Positions 1-9,919 of a DNA stretch of 64,000 nucleotides are shown piece after piece; the first letter of the stretch is position 1; the number at the start of each line of letters is the position of its first letter. Source of the stretch: Phycobacter azelaicus. GTDB lineage: Bacteria; Pseudomonadota; Alphaproteobacteria; Rhodobacterales; Rhodobacteraceae. The notes under the pieces were generated by a model. It made no database searches. It had not been told where the DNA came from and saw nothing but the letters and a program-made list of their open reading frames with translations. The stretch lies in NCBI RefSeq assembly GCF_014884385.1, contig NZ_WKFH01000003.1, forward strand, positions 1,440,001 through 1,504,000, in the 5' to 3' direction. The position numbers and the translations under genes were made by a program.

Positions 1-1921
<1,921 letters not shown>

Positions 1922-2070
1922 GATCCAGTAAAAGACAGCCAAAAACCAAAAACGCATACACAAACACTTGGACAACACGTTGATTGACCTTCCGCTTTTG
2001 GAAAACCGCCCCGTGACATAACGGGGGTGCGGCAACGGGCATTTGCTTTGCAAATACCCTGCCTGCCGCC

Positions 2071-2099
2071 AATACCAAAAGCCGAAGGCTTTTGGTATT
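2071..2099 (+). other. Hairpin in the 23S-5S spacer, alternative to the 5S processing stem
   Basis: A perfect 13-bp stem with a 3-base loop (AATACCAAAAGCC at 2071-2083 with its complement at 2087-2099) sits just before 5S rRNA. Its 3' arm (ending TTTTGGTATT) can instead pair with AGTAAATACCAAAA at 2224-2237 beyond the 5S gene, extending the 5S closing helix by 14 bp (2090-2103 with 2224-2237). The two folds exclude each other. A role in precursor processing is inferred, not shown. Confidence 0.55.
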
Positions 2100-2104
2100 T
2101 ACTC

Positions 2105-2222
2105 GGTTTGGTGGTCATAGCACGAGCAAAACACCCGGTCCCATCCCGAACCCGGAAGTTAAGTGCCGTCGCGCCAATGGTACTTGGGCTTAAGCCCTGG
2201 GAGAGTAGGTCACCGCCAAACC
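2105..2222 (+). rRNA. rrf: 5S ribosomal RNA
   Basis: Typical bacterial 5S rRNA: the terminal helix GGTTTGGTGG (from 2105) pairs with CACCGCCAAACC ending at 2222, and the conserved loop sequence CCCATCCCGAACCCGGAAGTTAAG is centred near 2150. The length of about 118 nt fits the family. It lies 3' of 23S rRNA and 5' of tRNA-fMet, the usual operon order in Rhodobacteraceae. Sequence on both sides can prolong the terminal helix, so the mature ends are approximate. Confidence 0.96.
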
Positions 2223-2347
2223 TAGTAAATACCAAAACAAAAAACTCTCTAACCGAAAAAAAACGCACGCTACTTGATCCGAAAAAACATCGGTTCAACG
2301 ACAAAACAAAGTCCTCAAGTAGCAAAGCGGTAGGACAGACAAACTGC

Positions 2348-2424
<77 letters not shown>

Positions 2425-2789
2425 AATATCCGAACAAAATAAGATACTTAACGCCACAACCGGGTGGCTTCCGGCGTTTGTAACATTTGAGCAGTGCTAC
2501 AGCGGTGCTACGCCCCGCAGCAAACAACAGCATCATAAAGCAGGCGCCGAAAACACCAAAACCCGCTGCCAGCCCTCCCTCCGGCGAGGCCTCACTACAA
2601 GAATAACGCCTGGTCACCGTCAGTGCTGTCAGCACTGTCAGCCATCCCGATCAGAAACCAAAAAGCGCCCGACCCGAAAAAGGTCGAACGCTTGTACAGT
2701 CATTGTGTTGAAAGGACGGGCTACCCGTTGGTCTGCTCAATCACCCTCATTCCCGCCTTACCTTCGCGGCTGAAATCTATGGTCAACCC
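2425..2789. other. Gene-free stretch between tRNA-fMet and a truncated gene
   Basis: No convincing gene is seen in these 365 bases. It contains an 8-bp inverted repeat with a 1-base spacer around 2621-2637 (CAGTGCTG/CAGCACTG) and a minus-strand terminator-like hairpin at 2660-2693. Being directly 3' of a tRNA gene, it is a plausible old integration junction, but no duplicate of the tRNA 3' end was noticed elsewhere in the window. Confidence 0.5.
2660..2693 (-). terminator. Candidate rho-independent terminator
   Basis: On the minus strand, AAGCGTTCGACC pairs with GGTCGGGCGCTT across a short A/T loop, with one 2x2 internal mismatch, followed by a run of five T. It would serve the truncated minus-strand gene that ends at 2790. 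Confidence 0.45.
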
Positions 2790-3248
2790 CTAGCGGCGCA
2801 GTATCGGCTGAATCCGGCGCAGGGCCGCGCCAAAGCGCGCTTCGGAGCGGGGAAAGCTCTGGCTGTCTTCAGTGAGGCTGGGAAAACGGTCTCGCAGGGT
2901 CAGCTTCAACTCCGTATCCGTGCCGCTCCAATGCTTGCAGCCCTCCTTCAACGATAGGATCGCCAGGGCCACCGGGTTGGCTTCAATAGCAGCCTGGTCG
3001 CTTTTGGCGCGATTGGCCGCGTAGGAATCCAGAAACGCCCCTTGAGGCCACCCCAAAGCATTCTCGGCGGCTACCACCCATTTAGCGAAGTCGGCCATTC
3101 TGGGGGCCTCTGAGAGGCTGACAGAGTCGATCTGCCCCAGCGCGCAGGACACAGCGTCCAAGATGAACGGCTTGGCCGTTGCAAACTCCCTATGAAAACT
3201 GCCCAACGTCCTGCGTTTGCTGGCGAGGATGGTGGGCAGGTGAACCCC
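2790..3248 (-). pseudogene. 5'-truncated gene, C-terminal fragment of a mobile-element replication/ATPase-like protein
   Basis: The frame stays open from the stop at 2790 right up to the IS3-type boundary at 3248 (about 152 codons), so the upstream part was removed at the IS edge. The encoded segment (LPTILASKRRTL, then a helical stretch with RMADFAKWVVAAENALGW and GAFLDSYAANRA) resembles from memory the C-terminal tail of large ATP-binding/primase-helicase-like proteins carried by integrative elements and prophages. That assignment is by recall of motif style, not a search. No internal stop is present, but without the N-terminal catalytic part it is unlikely to be functional. A TTG at 3206 could act as an internal start. 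Confidence 0.5.
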
Positions 3249-3282
3249 TGATCAGCCCCACCTGAGTGGTCCGTTTTGATTG

Positions 3283-4134
3283 TTAGTGCATGACCGGTCT
3301 CGGGTCCATCGGGATGATGGTTTCCGGGGCGGGAGGGCGATAGCCCAAGGCACTATGTGGTCGTTTGGTATTGTAGTGTTTCCTCCATTGTTCGATCAGG
3401 ATTTCCGCTTCCCGAAGGCTGTAGAAGACTTCTCCGTTGAGCAGTTCATCGCGGAACCTGGCATTGAGGCTTTCGCAGTAGCCGTTCTCCCAAGGTGACC
3501 CGGGCGCGATGTAGGCGGTCTTGGCGCCGACGGCCCTGATCCAATCTTGAACGGCCTGAGCCACGAACTCCGGGCCGTTGTCAGACCGGATGTAATCCGG
3601 CACACCCCGCATGATGAACAGGTCGCTCAAGGCATCGATCACGTCACCCGAGTTCAGCTTGCGCTTCACCTTGATCGCCAAGCATTCCCGACTGTGCTCG
3701 TCCAAGATGTTGAGCGTCCGGAAGACCTTTCCGTCCTCCGTCCGGCAGTGGACAAAGTCATAGCTCCAGACGTGGTTGCGATACTCAGGGCGCAGCCGGA
3801 CACAGGATCCGTCATAAAGCCAGAGCCGTCCCTTCTTCGGTTGCTTCATTGGCACTTTCAGCCCCTCTCGTCGCCATAGGCGCTCGACCCGCTTGTCGTT
3901 CACCTCCCAGCCCGCATCTCTCAGCAAAGCCGCGATCCGACGATAGCCGTAACGGCCATACTGCCGCGCCAGTTCGACCATGTCCGCGACCAGACGCTCC
4001 TCATCGGCACGGCCATGCGGCACCTTCCTCTGCGTGGATCGGTGCTGACCCAAGACACGGCAGGCGCGTCTCTCGGACAGATGGAACCGGGTGCGAACGT
4101 GATCGATGCAGGCACGGCGGCGAGCGGGGCTCAA
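3283..4134 (-). CDS. IS3-family transposase OrfB, DDE catalytic domain
   Basis: A 283-residue integrase-core protein. An N-terminal HTH_21-like segment (RYGYRRIAALLRDAGWEVN) is followed by the rve domain with the DDE triad visible as YDFVHC (first Asp), RSDNGPEF (second Asp) and the Glu in NGYCESLNARFRDE. The C-terminal HYNTKRPHSALGYRPP is the standard IS3 ending. The listed start is a TTG overlapping the orfA stop; in practice the active enzyme is probably the OrfAB fusion produced by -1 frameshifting at 4137-4143. Length and motifs look intact. Confidence 0.93.
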   Translation of the reverse strand: MSPARRRACIDHVRTRFHLSERRACRVLGQHRSTQRKVPHGRADEERLVADMVELARQYGRYGYRRIAALLRDAGWEVNDKRVERLWRREGLKVPMKQPKKGRLWLYDGSCVRLRPEYRNHVWSYDFVHCRTEDGKVFRTLNILDEHSRECLAIKVKRKLNSGDVIDALSDLFIMRGVPDYIRSDNGPEFVAQAVQDWIRAVGAKTAYIAPGSPWENGYCESLNARFRDELLNGEVFYSLREAEILIEQWRKHYNTKRPHSALGYRPPAPETIIPMDPRPVMH

Positions 4135-4409
4135 AAGTTTCCCTTTGCCGCCTCCGCCAGGATCAGCTTGTCCAAAGTCAGATCCGAGACGGCTTTTCTC
4201 AACCGTTCGTTCTCTTTCTGGAGGCGCTTCAGTTCCCTGAGTTGGTCGGTTCCCATACCGCCGTATTTCTTGCGCCAGCGATAATAGGTCTGCTCAGTAA
4301 TGCGAACCTCGCGGATCGCATCCGCCCGCGCCATGCCTTGCCCGACAAGCACTTCAACCTGCCGCAGCTTCGTGACAATCTCTTCCGGCTTGTGTCTCTT
4401 CGTAGCCAT
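4131..4409 (-). CDS. IS3-family transposase OrfA, helix-turn-helix protein
   Basis: A 92-residue protein. HKPEEIVTKLRQVEVLVGQG and ITEQTYYRWRKKYGGM form the usual HTH that binds the terminal repeats, followed by a leucine-zipper-like coiled coil (LRELKRLQKENERLRKAVSD) used for dimerisation. The frame ends in TGA at 4131-4133, overlapping the orfB start region. The heptamer GGGAAAC lies in the correct phase just before the stop (on the minus strand, G GGA AAC), so part of the ribosomes should slip into orfB. RBS AGGATCAG lies upstream of the ATG. Confidence 0.92.
   Translation of the reverse strand: MATKRHKPEEIVTKLRQVEVLVGQGMARADAIREVRITEQTYYRWRKKYGGMGTDQLRELKRLQKENERLRKAVSDLTLDKLILAEAAKGNF
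4137..4143 (-). other. Programmed -1 frameshift heptamer (GGGAAAC)
   Basis: Read on the minus strand, the heptamer has the X XXY YYZ form (G GGA AAC) in orfA phase, two codons before the orfA stop. Slipping back by one base leads directly into the orfB frame without a stop. Frameshifting to make OrfAB is established for the IS3 family; use of this exact heptamer here is inferred from phase and position. Confidence 0.7.
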
Positions 4410-4465
4410 TCTGATCCTCCGTTTTCCTAAACATAACGGCGGACCACTTCAGTGGGGGAGGATCA

Positions 4466-5465
4466 GCGTTATCTGTTCCCGATCCTCAGCTTTTCCTACC
4501 TGACAGCGATCCTCTATCGCGGTCCCTTTTGGCACAAGGCGCTGCTCTTTCTCTTTGCCGCACCTCTTACGGTTTTCATGAATGCCTTCCGCATTGGCGT
4601 GATCGGGGTCTTGGTGAACTCCTATGGCATCGAACATGCCGAAGGGTTCCTGCACTTTTTCGAAGGTTGGGTGATCTTTGGCGCATGTGTCGCCATTCTG
4701 TTCCTCACGGCCGTTCTATTGCAGAGACTGAGTGGCAGTCATCTTTCACTGGCTGAGACTATTGATATGGATTTCAATGGTCTCGGCACCGAAGCGGCCA
4801 GGGTGCTCTCGTTTCCTGCAAGCCGCGCACTGGTTGCGTCAGTTGCACTTTGCTTTGCGGTTTCCGCCGCCTTCGTGCTGACGCCACAGGCGAACAACGA
4901 ACCGCCTCTTCGTGATTCCTTTTCACTGTTCCCCAGTCGCATTGACGGGTGGTCAGGCTACTTCCGGACTCTCGAGCCGGACGTGGAAGAGGTGCTTGGT
5001 GCAACCGACTATGCCAACTCGGCTTTCGTTGGACCGGACTCCGATATTCCGGTCGAATTCTTCGCGGCCTGGTATCATAGTCAGACCGAGGGAGAGGGCA
5101 TCCATTCCCCCGAAGTATGTCTGCCGAACGGCGGTTGGGAGATCTTTTCGCTTGACCCGTACGAGGTTTCGATGCCGGACACCGTCTACGGAACCTTCAC
5201 CGTCAACCGGGCTATTGTGGAAAAGGGTTTTGACCGGCAGCTCGTCTACTACTGGTTCGAACAACGTGGCGCGCGGATGACCAATGATGTGGTCGCGAAA
5301 CTGTCGGTTCTCAGGGATACGATGATCCGTGGGCGCAGCGACGGTGCCATGGTGCGCTTCGTGACCCGTATCGATCCGAATGAGACAGTGGATGATGCAA
5401 CTCGGCGTCTTGAAGCGCTGATGTCTCGCGTCCTGAACATCCTGCCGCGATATATCCCTGAGTAG
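4466..5465 (+). pseudogene. xrtD: 5'-truncated exosortase D / EpsI fusion (VPLPA-CTERM-type exosortase)
   Basis: The frame enters from the IS3 right end (a GTG at 4452 lies inside the IS) and gives about 330 residues. The first ~100 are the C-terminal half of an exosortase: RYLFPILSFSYL, the conserved Arg in NAFRIGVIGVL and His in EGFLHFFEGW, with transmembrane segments. The preceding segment with the catalytic Cys is missing, cut at the IS border. After a further TM segment (about residues 125-145), the rest is an EpsI-type periplasmic domain with HSPEVCLPNGGWEI. Exosortases process proteins with C-terminal sorting tails during exopolysaccharide-linked export. Loss of the catalytic Cys should abolish sorting, although the EpsI domain could still be made. 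Confidence 0.8.
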
Positions 5466-6036
5466 ACAGGGAACCTGTTTAGCGCGTTGGCTGTTGAGGT
5501 GTGCAGCTGTCGTCCCGAATTTTTGGCCAATCTTCGCAGAGGCTTCGCGCTCAGCCCAACCGCATCAATCATCGCATCCATAACGCGCGCTTTCCTTTGA
5601 CGTTGGGCGACAAGGGATGCGCTTGCCGTCCGTGGGCTTGATTGGTCGCGCCTTTTCCGTGCGTGAAGATCAGTGCAAAGAGATCCAGGCGACGTCGGTC
5701 ATAGCTGTGCGGTTGGCCTGAGTGCCCCTCAAGTTGATTAAATTTCATTGAGCTTCTTCGGTAAAAAGCGGGCAGAAGTCTCTTTCTGATTGCGCTTTTG
5801 ATAAGACCTTTTTGCCATCCTTATCCCGAAATCCACGGTGACTACCGTGCCGCCCAGACGCCAAAGGCAGTGGGACGAAAACCGTCCTGCCTCCGGGTGG
5901 GTGGGTGCGCCCCACCGCGAGCAGAAATGGCTCCGGTGAGCAGGCCAATAATTGACTGAAGAAAAGCAGGCGGGGCGACGGGGTCTAGGGTCGCAACCTT
6001 TCTTATCGGCGGAGCAATGCCGGGTGGAGTAGTGGA
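5466..6036. other. Gene-free stretch downstream of truncated xrtD
   Basis: In these 571 bases no frame has convincing coding character or recognisable domains. Composition is less GC-rich in places (5740-5800 and 6040 onward) than the backbone. It directly precedes the large glycosidase-like gene and should contain its promoter, but I see no clear -35/-10 pair. Confidence 0.4.
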
Positions 6037-9000
6037 ATGGACTGGAACGATACAGATGTCGTTACAAATGACGAAATAGTTTTTACAAATGGTGTTGGGC
6101 TCATCCCCGAGCAGACAACCCATTTGGAAACGCAGGACGATATGGATCCAGAACTCTACCTTGCCCTACAGCAGTCAGAGCAGATTGAGGTTTTTGAGGA
6201 TCACCCCTCCGGCACCGAAATCGGGATAAACGTCTCCTGGTTCTCGGGCAGTGCCGCGAACGACCTTGTGCCGTTCATCAACCAATTGAAGGGCGCGCGC
6301 CCGTTCGACGACCCCTCGAACTCGGGGCAGATCACATATGATGAGAACGGCTACCCGACCTCGGTTCCCAGCCATTATGTCGTCTCGTCCCTGCTGATCC
6401 GCTCAGTCGATGTTGAGGGCATCCCGCCCCACACTGGCGAGTTCCGTCTTTATGGTCAGGGCAGTGGTCTTATCTCTCTCAAAGGCAGTGCACAGGGCGT
6501 ATTGTACGAGCGCGCCGATACGGACTCTTTCGACCGCGAGGTCATCGACGGCGAGAGCTACTGGTATGTGGACCTCAACTTCAGCACGATGGGCGAGGAT
6601 CTCGCCCAGCTGATCATGCTCATTCACGACATCGACCAGAGTGACCATATTCGTGATCTGGCCTTGGTACATGAGACACATCTTGATCTGCACCGTGAGG
6701 GTGAGGTGTTTACGCCGGAAATCGTAAACGACCTGAAAGGCTATGAAACCCTGCGCCTGATGAATTGGATGCGGGCGAACCAGATTCAGGAAGACGGTAA
6801 CGGCTGGGGAGAAGAAGGATCGAACTGGACCTCACCGCAGCCGGAACAGCGCTACATCGGAACTGACTACTACACGTTCAACAACAATGCGGGAGGCAAG
6901 AAGAACGAAGGGCGCTTTGAAGTCTCTGTGCCGGTTGAATACCTTGTTCAGCTGGCCAATGAGGTCGGTGCGGACCCTTGGATCGCGGTTCCGGTCGACA
7001 TCACCGATTCCCGCGCTGCCCAACTGGCTGACTATGTCTCACTAAATCTCGATGATGGCCTGACCGCGCGATGGGAGTATGGCAACGAAATCTTCAACGA
7101 TGCGATTGGATTTGAAAGCTATCGCTATTCCCTTGCCATGGCAGGCAAGACCTTTGAGAACTTCAATGAGGTCGGTGCCGGCGCCGTGGCCGAATGGGCG
7201 GCCTATAGGGGCACACAGGTCTACAGTATCATCAAGGACGTGTTTGAGGAGGACGGCAACGAAGCTCGCTTTGTCGCACCTGGCTGGGCATTCTCCGGGT
7301 CTCTCAAGACCACCGGCTCACTGGTAGAGAACTCTTACCTCGTGAGATACTTCGCAGCCGAAGAGTCGCGGAAGATGGACGATGGCACTCCGCTGCCGCT
7401 CGAGGTTGTGACCGATTACTCCGTCGCCATGTACTATGGCGGTACCCTTGCCGGACGGCACCCGGATTCTTCGGTGGTGTATCACATCATGGAAACCGTT
7501 GAGGGGGTCGAAACTCAGGCTGACATGCTGGCGAAATGGCTGATGTTCGGCGCCTATGCTGAGCATTACAAACAGCTGACCAGTGACCACCTGGGCGCTC
7601 CGATGACTGGGGTGGCCTGGAGCGAAAAGCTGGATATCGGTGTTACCCCGCTCATCTGGGAGGATATCCAAGCCGGGCTTGATCCTCTGACTGAACTGGA
7701 TCATATCCTGCGCCTTGAGGACAATGTTCTGCAATACCGTGGGGTTAAGGCGCAGGACTGGACGGATGTAATCGTTTTTAACAGCACCCCGGGCAAGACC
7801 CTTGCTGAAATGATCAACGACGTGGATCTCGTCGGATATGGCGGCAAGATGAAGGGCGTCATTCATAGCGGCATCTATTCCAGCCTTGTGAACAGTGCCA
7901 CGATGCGTCTGGACGCCCATGCAGGATATGCGAAGGCGCTTGGTCTGAACTTCACCGCTTATGAAGGGGGCGGCCATGTCTCCTACCCGGTGGAAGGCGC
8001 CTTTGACATGTATGACGCCTATAACAACAGCGTCTCAGGAGCGCAGGTCTTTGCCCGCTGGCTGGAAATCATGAGCGAGAGTGGCCTCGACGAATACGTT
8101 CACTTCATGTCGCATGACCGGACGAATAGGAACGACTGGTGGGGAGTTCAGGATTATGTGGGACAGGATATCTCCTCCGAACCTGAAGCGATCGTATTGC
8201 GCAAGGCGATCGAGGCCTATGATCCAAACCACCAGACCACGGCCTCCGGAGCGCTGGCGACTGCAGAAAGCGTCAGAACGACCGCAACGGGTGGGCTTGT
8301 TGTAGATCTGCCAGTGGTCTGGGACGGAAATGACGTCTGGCACATCAACAGTGACGGATCAGCGACCGAAAACAGCGGATCCATCAAACAGCTGCTTCTC
8401 AAGGACTTGCTCCCTGTTGCGGGTGGCTCTGCCTACAATCTGTCGTTCGACGTTGGTCTGGAGGACGTGGATGAAACCGAAATTCGGGTCGTCGCACGTG
8501 CGATGGGCGGCGGGAGTGCCGACCTTCTGACATGGCGCGGCATGGTTTCCGATGGAGAGGCATTGGAATTTGATCTCGGGACCATCCCGGAAGAGCTGTC
8601 TTCTCTTTACGTGGTGGTGCAGCGCGTCGGTCAGGATCGCTCTGGCAGCCTCACCATCGAGAACGCCGATGTTGAAGAGGTGCGCGCCGATGACCAGGGG
8701 CAAGTCGATGTGCCTACAGAAGAGGGCGTAATCTGTACCCTGGCCGATGACTGCTGGCAGCCCGGCGCGGGATGGGCCATTTCCGATGCCGGGATTGCAA
8801 CGTCGGTATCTGACACTTCGGGAAAGTTGTCCCTGTCCGAATTGTTGCCTGTGGTCGCGGGCTCCAAGTACCAAGTCAGCTTCAAGGTTTCGCTTGATGG
8901 TGCGGACAGCACGCAGCTGCGTTTGGTTGGGCGCGCGATGGGTGGCGGTGCCGACGAGGTCCTACGCTGGCGCGGTGATGTTACCGACGGGCAGGTTGTT

Positions 9001-9585
9001 ACGCTTGACATGAGCGAGATTCCATCGGATCGGCGCCTTCTGGATGTGGTTATGATGCGCGGCGGACAAGCGGCCGGATCGCTGACCATTTCCGATTTCA
9101 AGATCAACCTCAGCGCAAGTGGTGATACGGGGCCGGATCCTGAGCCTCCGATTGGGGATGATGGTATGACCGGGACAGAGGGTGTTGCGCTTACGTCCGC
9201 CGTTTGGAACGGAGGGGACAAATGGGTGATGTCCGATGATGGACAGGCAAGTGTTGCAGAGGGGCAGCAGGACTTCCTGTCTCTGAAGGCGCCGATCCAA
9301 GTGACGCCGCAGGGGCGCTATGAAGTCAGCTTCAAGGTTTCGCTTGATGGTGCGGACAGTACACAGCTGCGTTTGGTGGGACGCGCCATGGGCGGTGGTG
9401 CCGACGAGGTTCTGCGCTGGCGGAGCGATGTGACCGATGGTCAGGTCGTAACCCTGACTCTCAACGAAATCCCCTCCGACCGGTCTTTGCTGGACTTGGT
9501 TGTATCTCGGGGAGGTGCGATGAAAGGGCAACTCACCCTCAGTGATTTTGCTGTCAAACCCGTTGTGGATAAGGTGCTGGCCTAG
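6037..9585 (+). CDS. Large glycoside-hydrolase-like protein with three tandem C-terminal domains
   Basis: 1182 residues. Residues ~60-740 resemble a TIM-barrel (clan GH-A-like) protein of the kind often annotated cellulose-binding or arabinofuranosidase-like: a GINVSWFSG start, a substrate-side segment LRLMNWMRANQ, VPVEYLVQLANEVGADPW, then candidate acid/base Glu351 in WEYGNEIFND and candidate nucleophile Glu643 in FTAYEGGGHVSYP. Residues ~760-885, 907-1025 and 1056-1182 are three related beta-rich domains sharing LRLVGRAMGGGADEVLRWR; the last two are nearly identical in DNA and are joined by an acidic Pro/Gly linker. No signal peptide is seen, so export could be non-classical, or the true start could differ. 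The chosen ATG follows GGTGGAG at a good distance. Its position beside exosortase/EpsI remnants suggests an exopolysaccharide role. Substrate unknown. Confidence 0.65.
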   Translation: MDWNDTDVVTNDEIVFTNGVGLIPEQTTHLETQDDMDPELYLALQQSEQIEVFEDHPSGTEIGINVSWFSGSAANDLVPFINQLKGARPFDDPSNSGQITYDENGYPTSVPSHYVVSSLLIRSVDVEGIPPHTGEFRLYGQGSGLISLKGSAQGVLYERADTDSFDREVIDGESYWYVDLNFSTMGEDLAQLIMLIHDIDQSDHIRDLALVHETHLDLHREGEVFTPEIVNDLKGYETLRLMNWMRANQIQEDGNGWGEEGSNWTSPQPEQRYIGTDYYTFNNNAGGKKNEGRFEVSVPVEYLVQLANEVGADPWIAVPVDITDSRAAQLADYVSLNLDDGLTARWEYGNEIFNDAIGFESYRYSLAMAGKTFENFNEVGAGAVAEWAAYRGTQVYSIIKDVFEEDGNEARFVAPGWAFSGSLKTTGSLVENSYLVRYFAAEESRKMDDGTPLPLEVVTDYSVAMYYGGTLAGRHPDSSVVYHIMETVEGVETQADMLAKWLMFGAYAEHYKQLTSDHLGAPMTGVAWSEKLDIGVTPLIWEDIQAGLDPLTELDHILRLEDNVLQYRGVKAQDWTDVIVFNSTPGKTLAEMINDVDLVGYGGKMKGVIHSGIYSSLVNSATMRLDAHAGYAKALGLNFTAYEGGGHVSYPVEGAFDMYDAYNNSVSGAQVFARWLEIMSESGLDEYVHFMSHDRTNRNDWWGVQDYVGQDISSEPEAIVLRKAIEAYDPNHQTTASGALATAESVRTTATGGLVVDLPVVWDGNDVWHINSDGSATENSGSIKQLLLKDLLPVAGGSAYNLSFDVGLEDVDETEIRVVARAMGGGSADLLTWRGMVSDGEALEFDLGTIPEELSSLYVVVQRVGQDRSGSLTIENADVEEVRADDQGQVDVPTEEGVICTLADDCWQPGAGWAISDAGIATSVSDTSGKLSLSELLPVVAGSKYQVSFKVSLDGADSTQLRLVGRAMGGGADEVLRWRGDVTDGQVVTLDMSEIPSDRRLLDVVMMRGGQAAGSLTISDFKINLSASGDTGPDPEPPIGDDGMTGTEGVALTSAVWNGGDKWVMSDDGQASVAEGQQDFLSLKAPIQVTPQGRYEVSFKVSLDGADSTQLRLVGRAMGGGADEVLRWRSDVTDGQVVTLTLNEIPSDRSLLDLVVSRGGAMKGQLTLSDFAVKPVVDKVLA
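8875..9423 (+). repeat. Direct repeat inside the glycosidase-like gene (units about 450 bp apart)
   Basis: A ~99-bp stretch at 8875-8973 recurs at 9325-9423 with only a handful of mostly silent differences. It encodes the shared core VSFKVSLDGADSTQ plus LRLVGRAMGGGADEV of the second and third C-terminal domains. A third, diverged unit lies at about 8437-8540. This shows recent duplication or gene conversion between domains. Confidence 0.85.
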
Positions 9586-9599
9586 GGATGGCGCCGGTG

Positions 9600-9624
9600 G
9601 GCATCGGGGGGCTGCCCCGGTGCC
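9600..9624 (+). terminator. GC-rich hairpin after the glycosidase-like gene
   Basis: GGCATCGGGG pairs with CCCCGGTGCC across a short loop, 15 bases after the stop codon. No T-run follows, so it may only slow or protect transcript ends; terminator function is uncertain. Confidence 0.35.
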
Positions 9625-9709
9625 TGCGGTAGATCACCACCAAGGTGGCAACAAGCCGTCCCCATGTAAGTGGGATTAAAGGCAACTCGCATGAATGTGA
9701 CGTGATATC

Positions 9710-9786
9710 TGGTCGGAGTGAGAGGATTCGAACCTCCGGCCCCTGCCTCCCGAAGACAGTGCTCTACCAGGCTGAGCTACACTCCG
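9710..9786 (-). tRNA. tRNA-Pro (CGG)
   Basis: On the minus strand a 77-nt cloverleaf begins CGGAGTGTAGCTCAG and ends CACTCCGACCA with encoded CCA. The anticodon arm CTGTC-TTCGGGA-GGCAG shows anticodon CGG, reading CCG proline codons. T-arm GGTTCGAATCC is canonical. It bounds the accessory segment on the right and is divergent from the Na/Pi transporter gene. Confidence 0.96.
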
Positions 9787-9919
9787 ACCGTGGCGCGGAA
9801 TTATACCCGGTCGTCTGGTTTTGCAAGCGCATTTGTCATGGTTTTTGTGGCACCTGCCAAATAGAAATGCTTGCTCCTGCCGAAGGGCAAAGCCATCCTG
9901 ATCGAAAAATGGCGTTGCA

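Larger units (their letters stand above)
3249..4465 (-). mobile_element. IS3-family insertion sequence, 1217 bp
   Basis: The element is bounded by related terminal inverted repeats: TGATCAGCCCCACC at 3249 and, read on the other strand from 4465, TGATCCTCCCCCAC, both continuing into a shared TGA(A)GTGGTCCG. It encodes two minus-strand frames, orfA (4131-4409) and orfB (3283-4134), in the -1 relation typical of IS3. The bases just outside differ (CCCC on the left, GCGT on the right), so no target-site duplication is visible, and the genes on both sides are cut exactly at the borders. This points to an IS-adjacent deletion or recombination between two copies rather than simple insertion. Confidence 0.92.

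Noticed and set aside
5470..5740. Possible transposase remnant downstream of truncated xrtD
   Set aside because: Minus-strand translation gives basic segments but no DDE motif or terminal repeats; not enough to name an IS.
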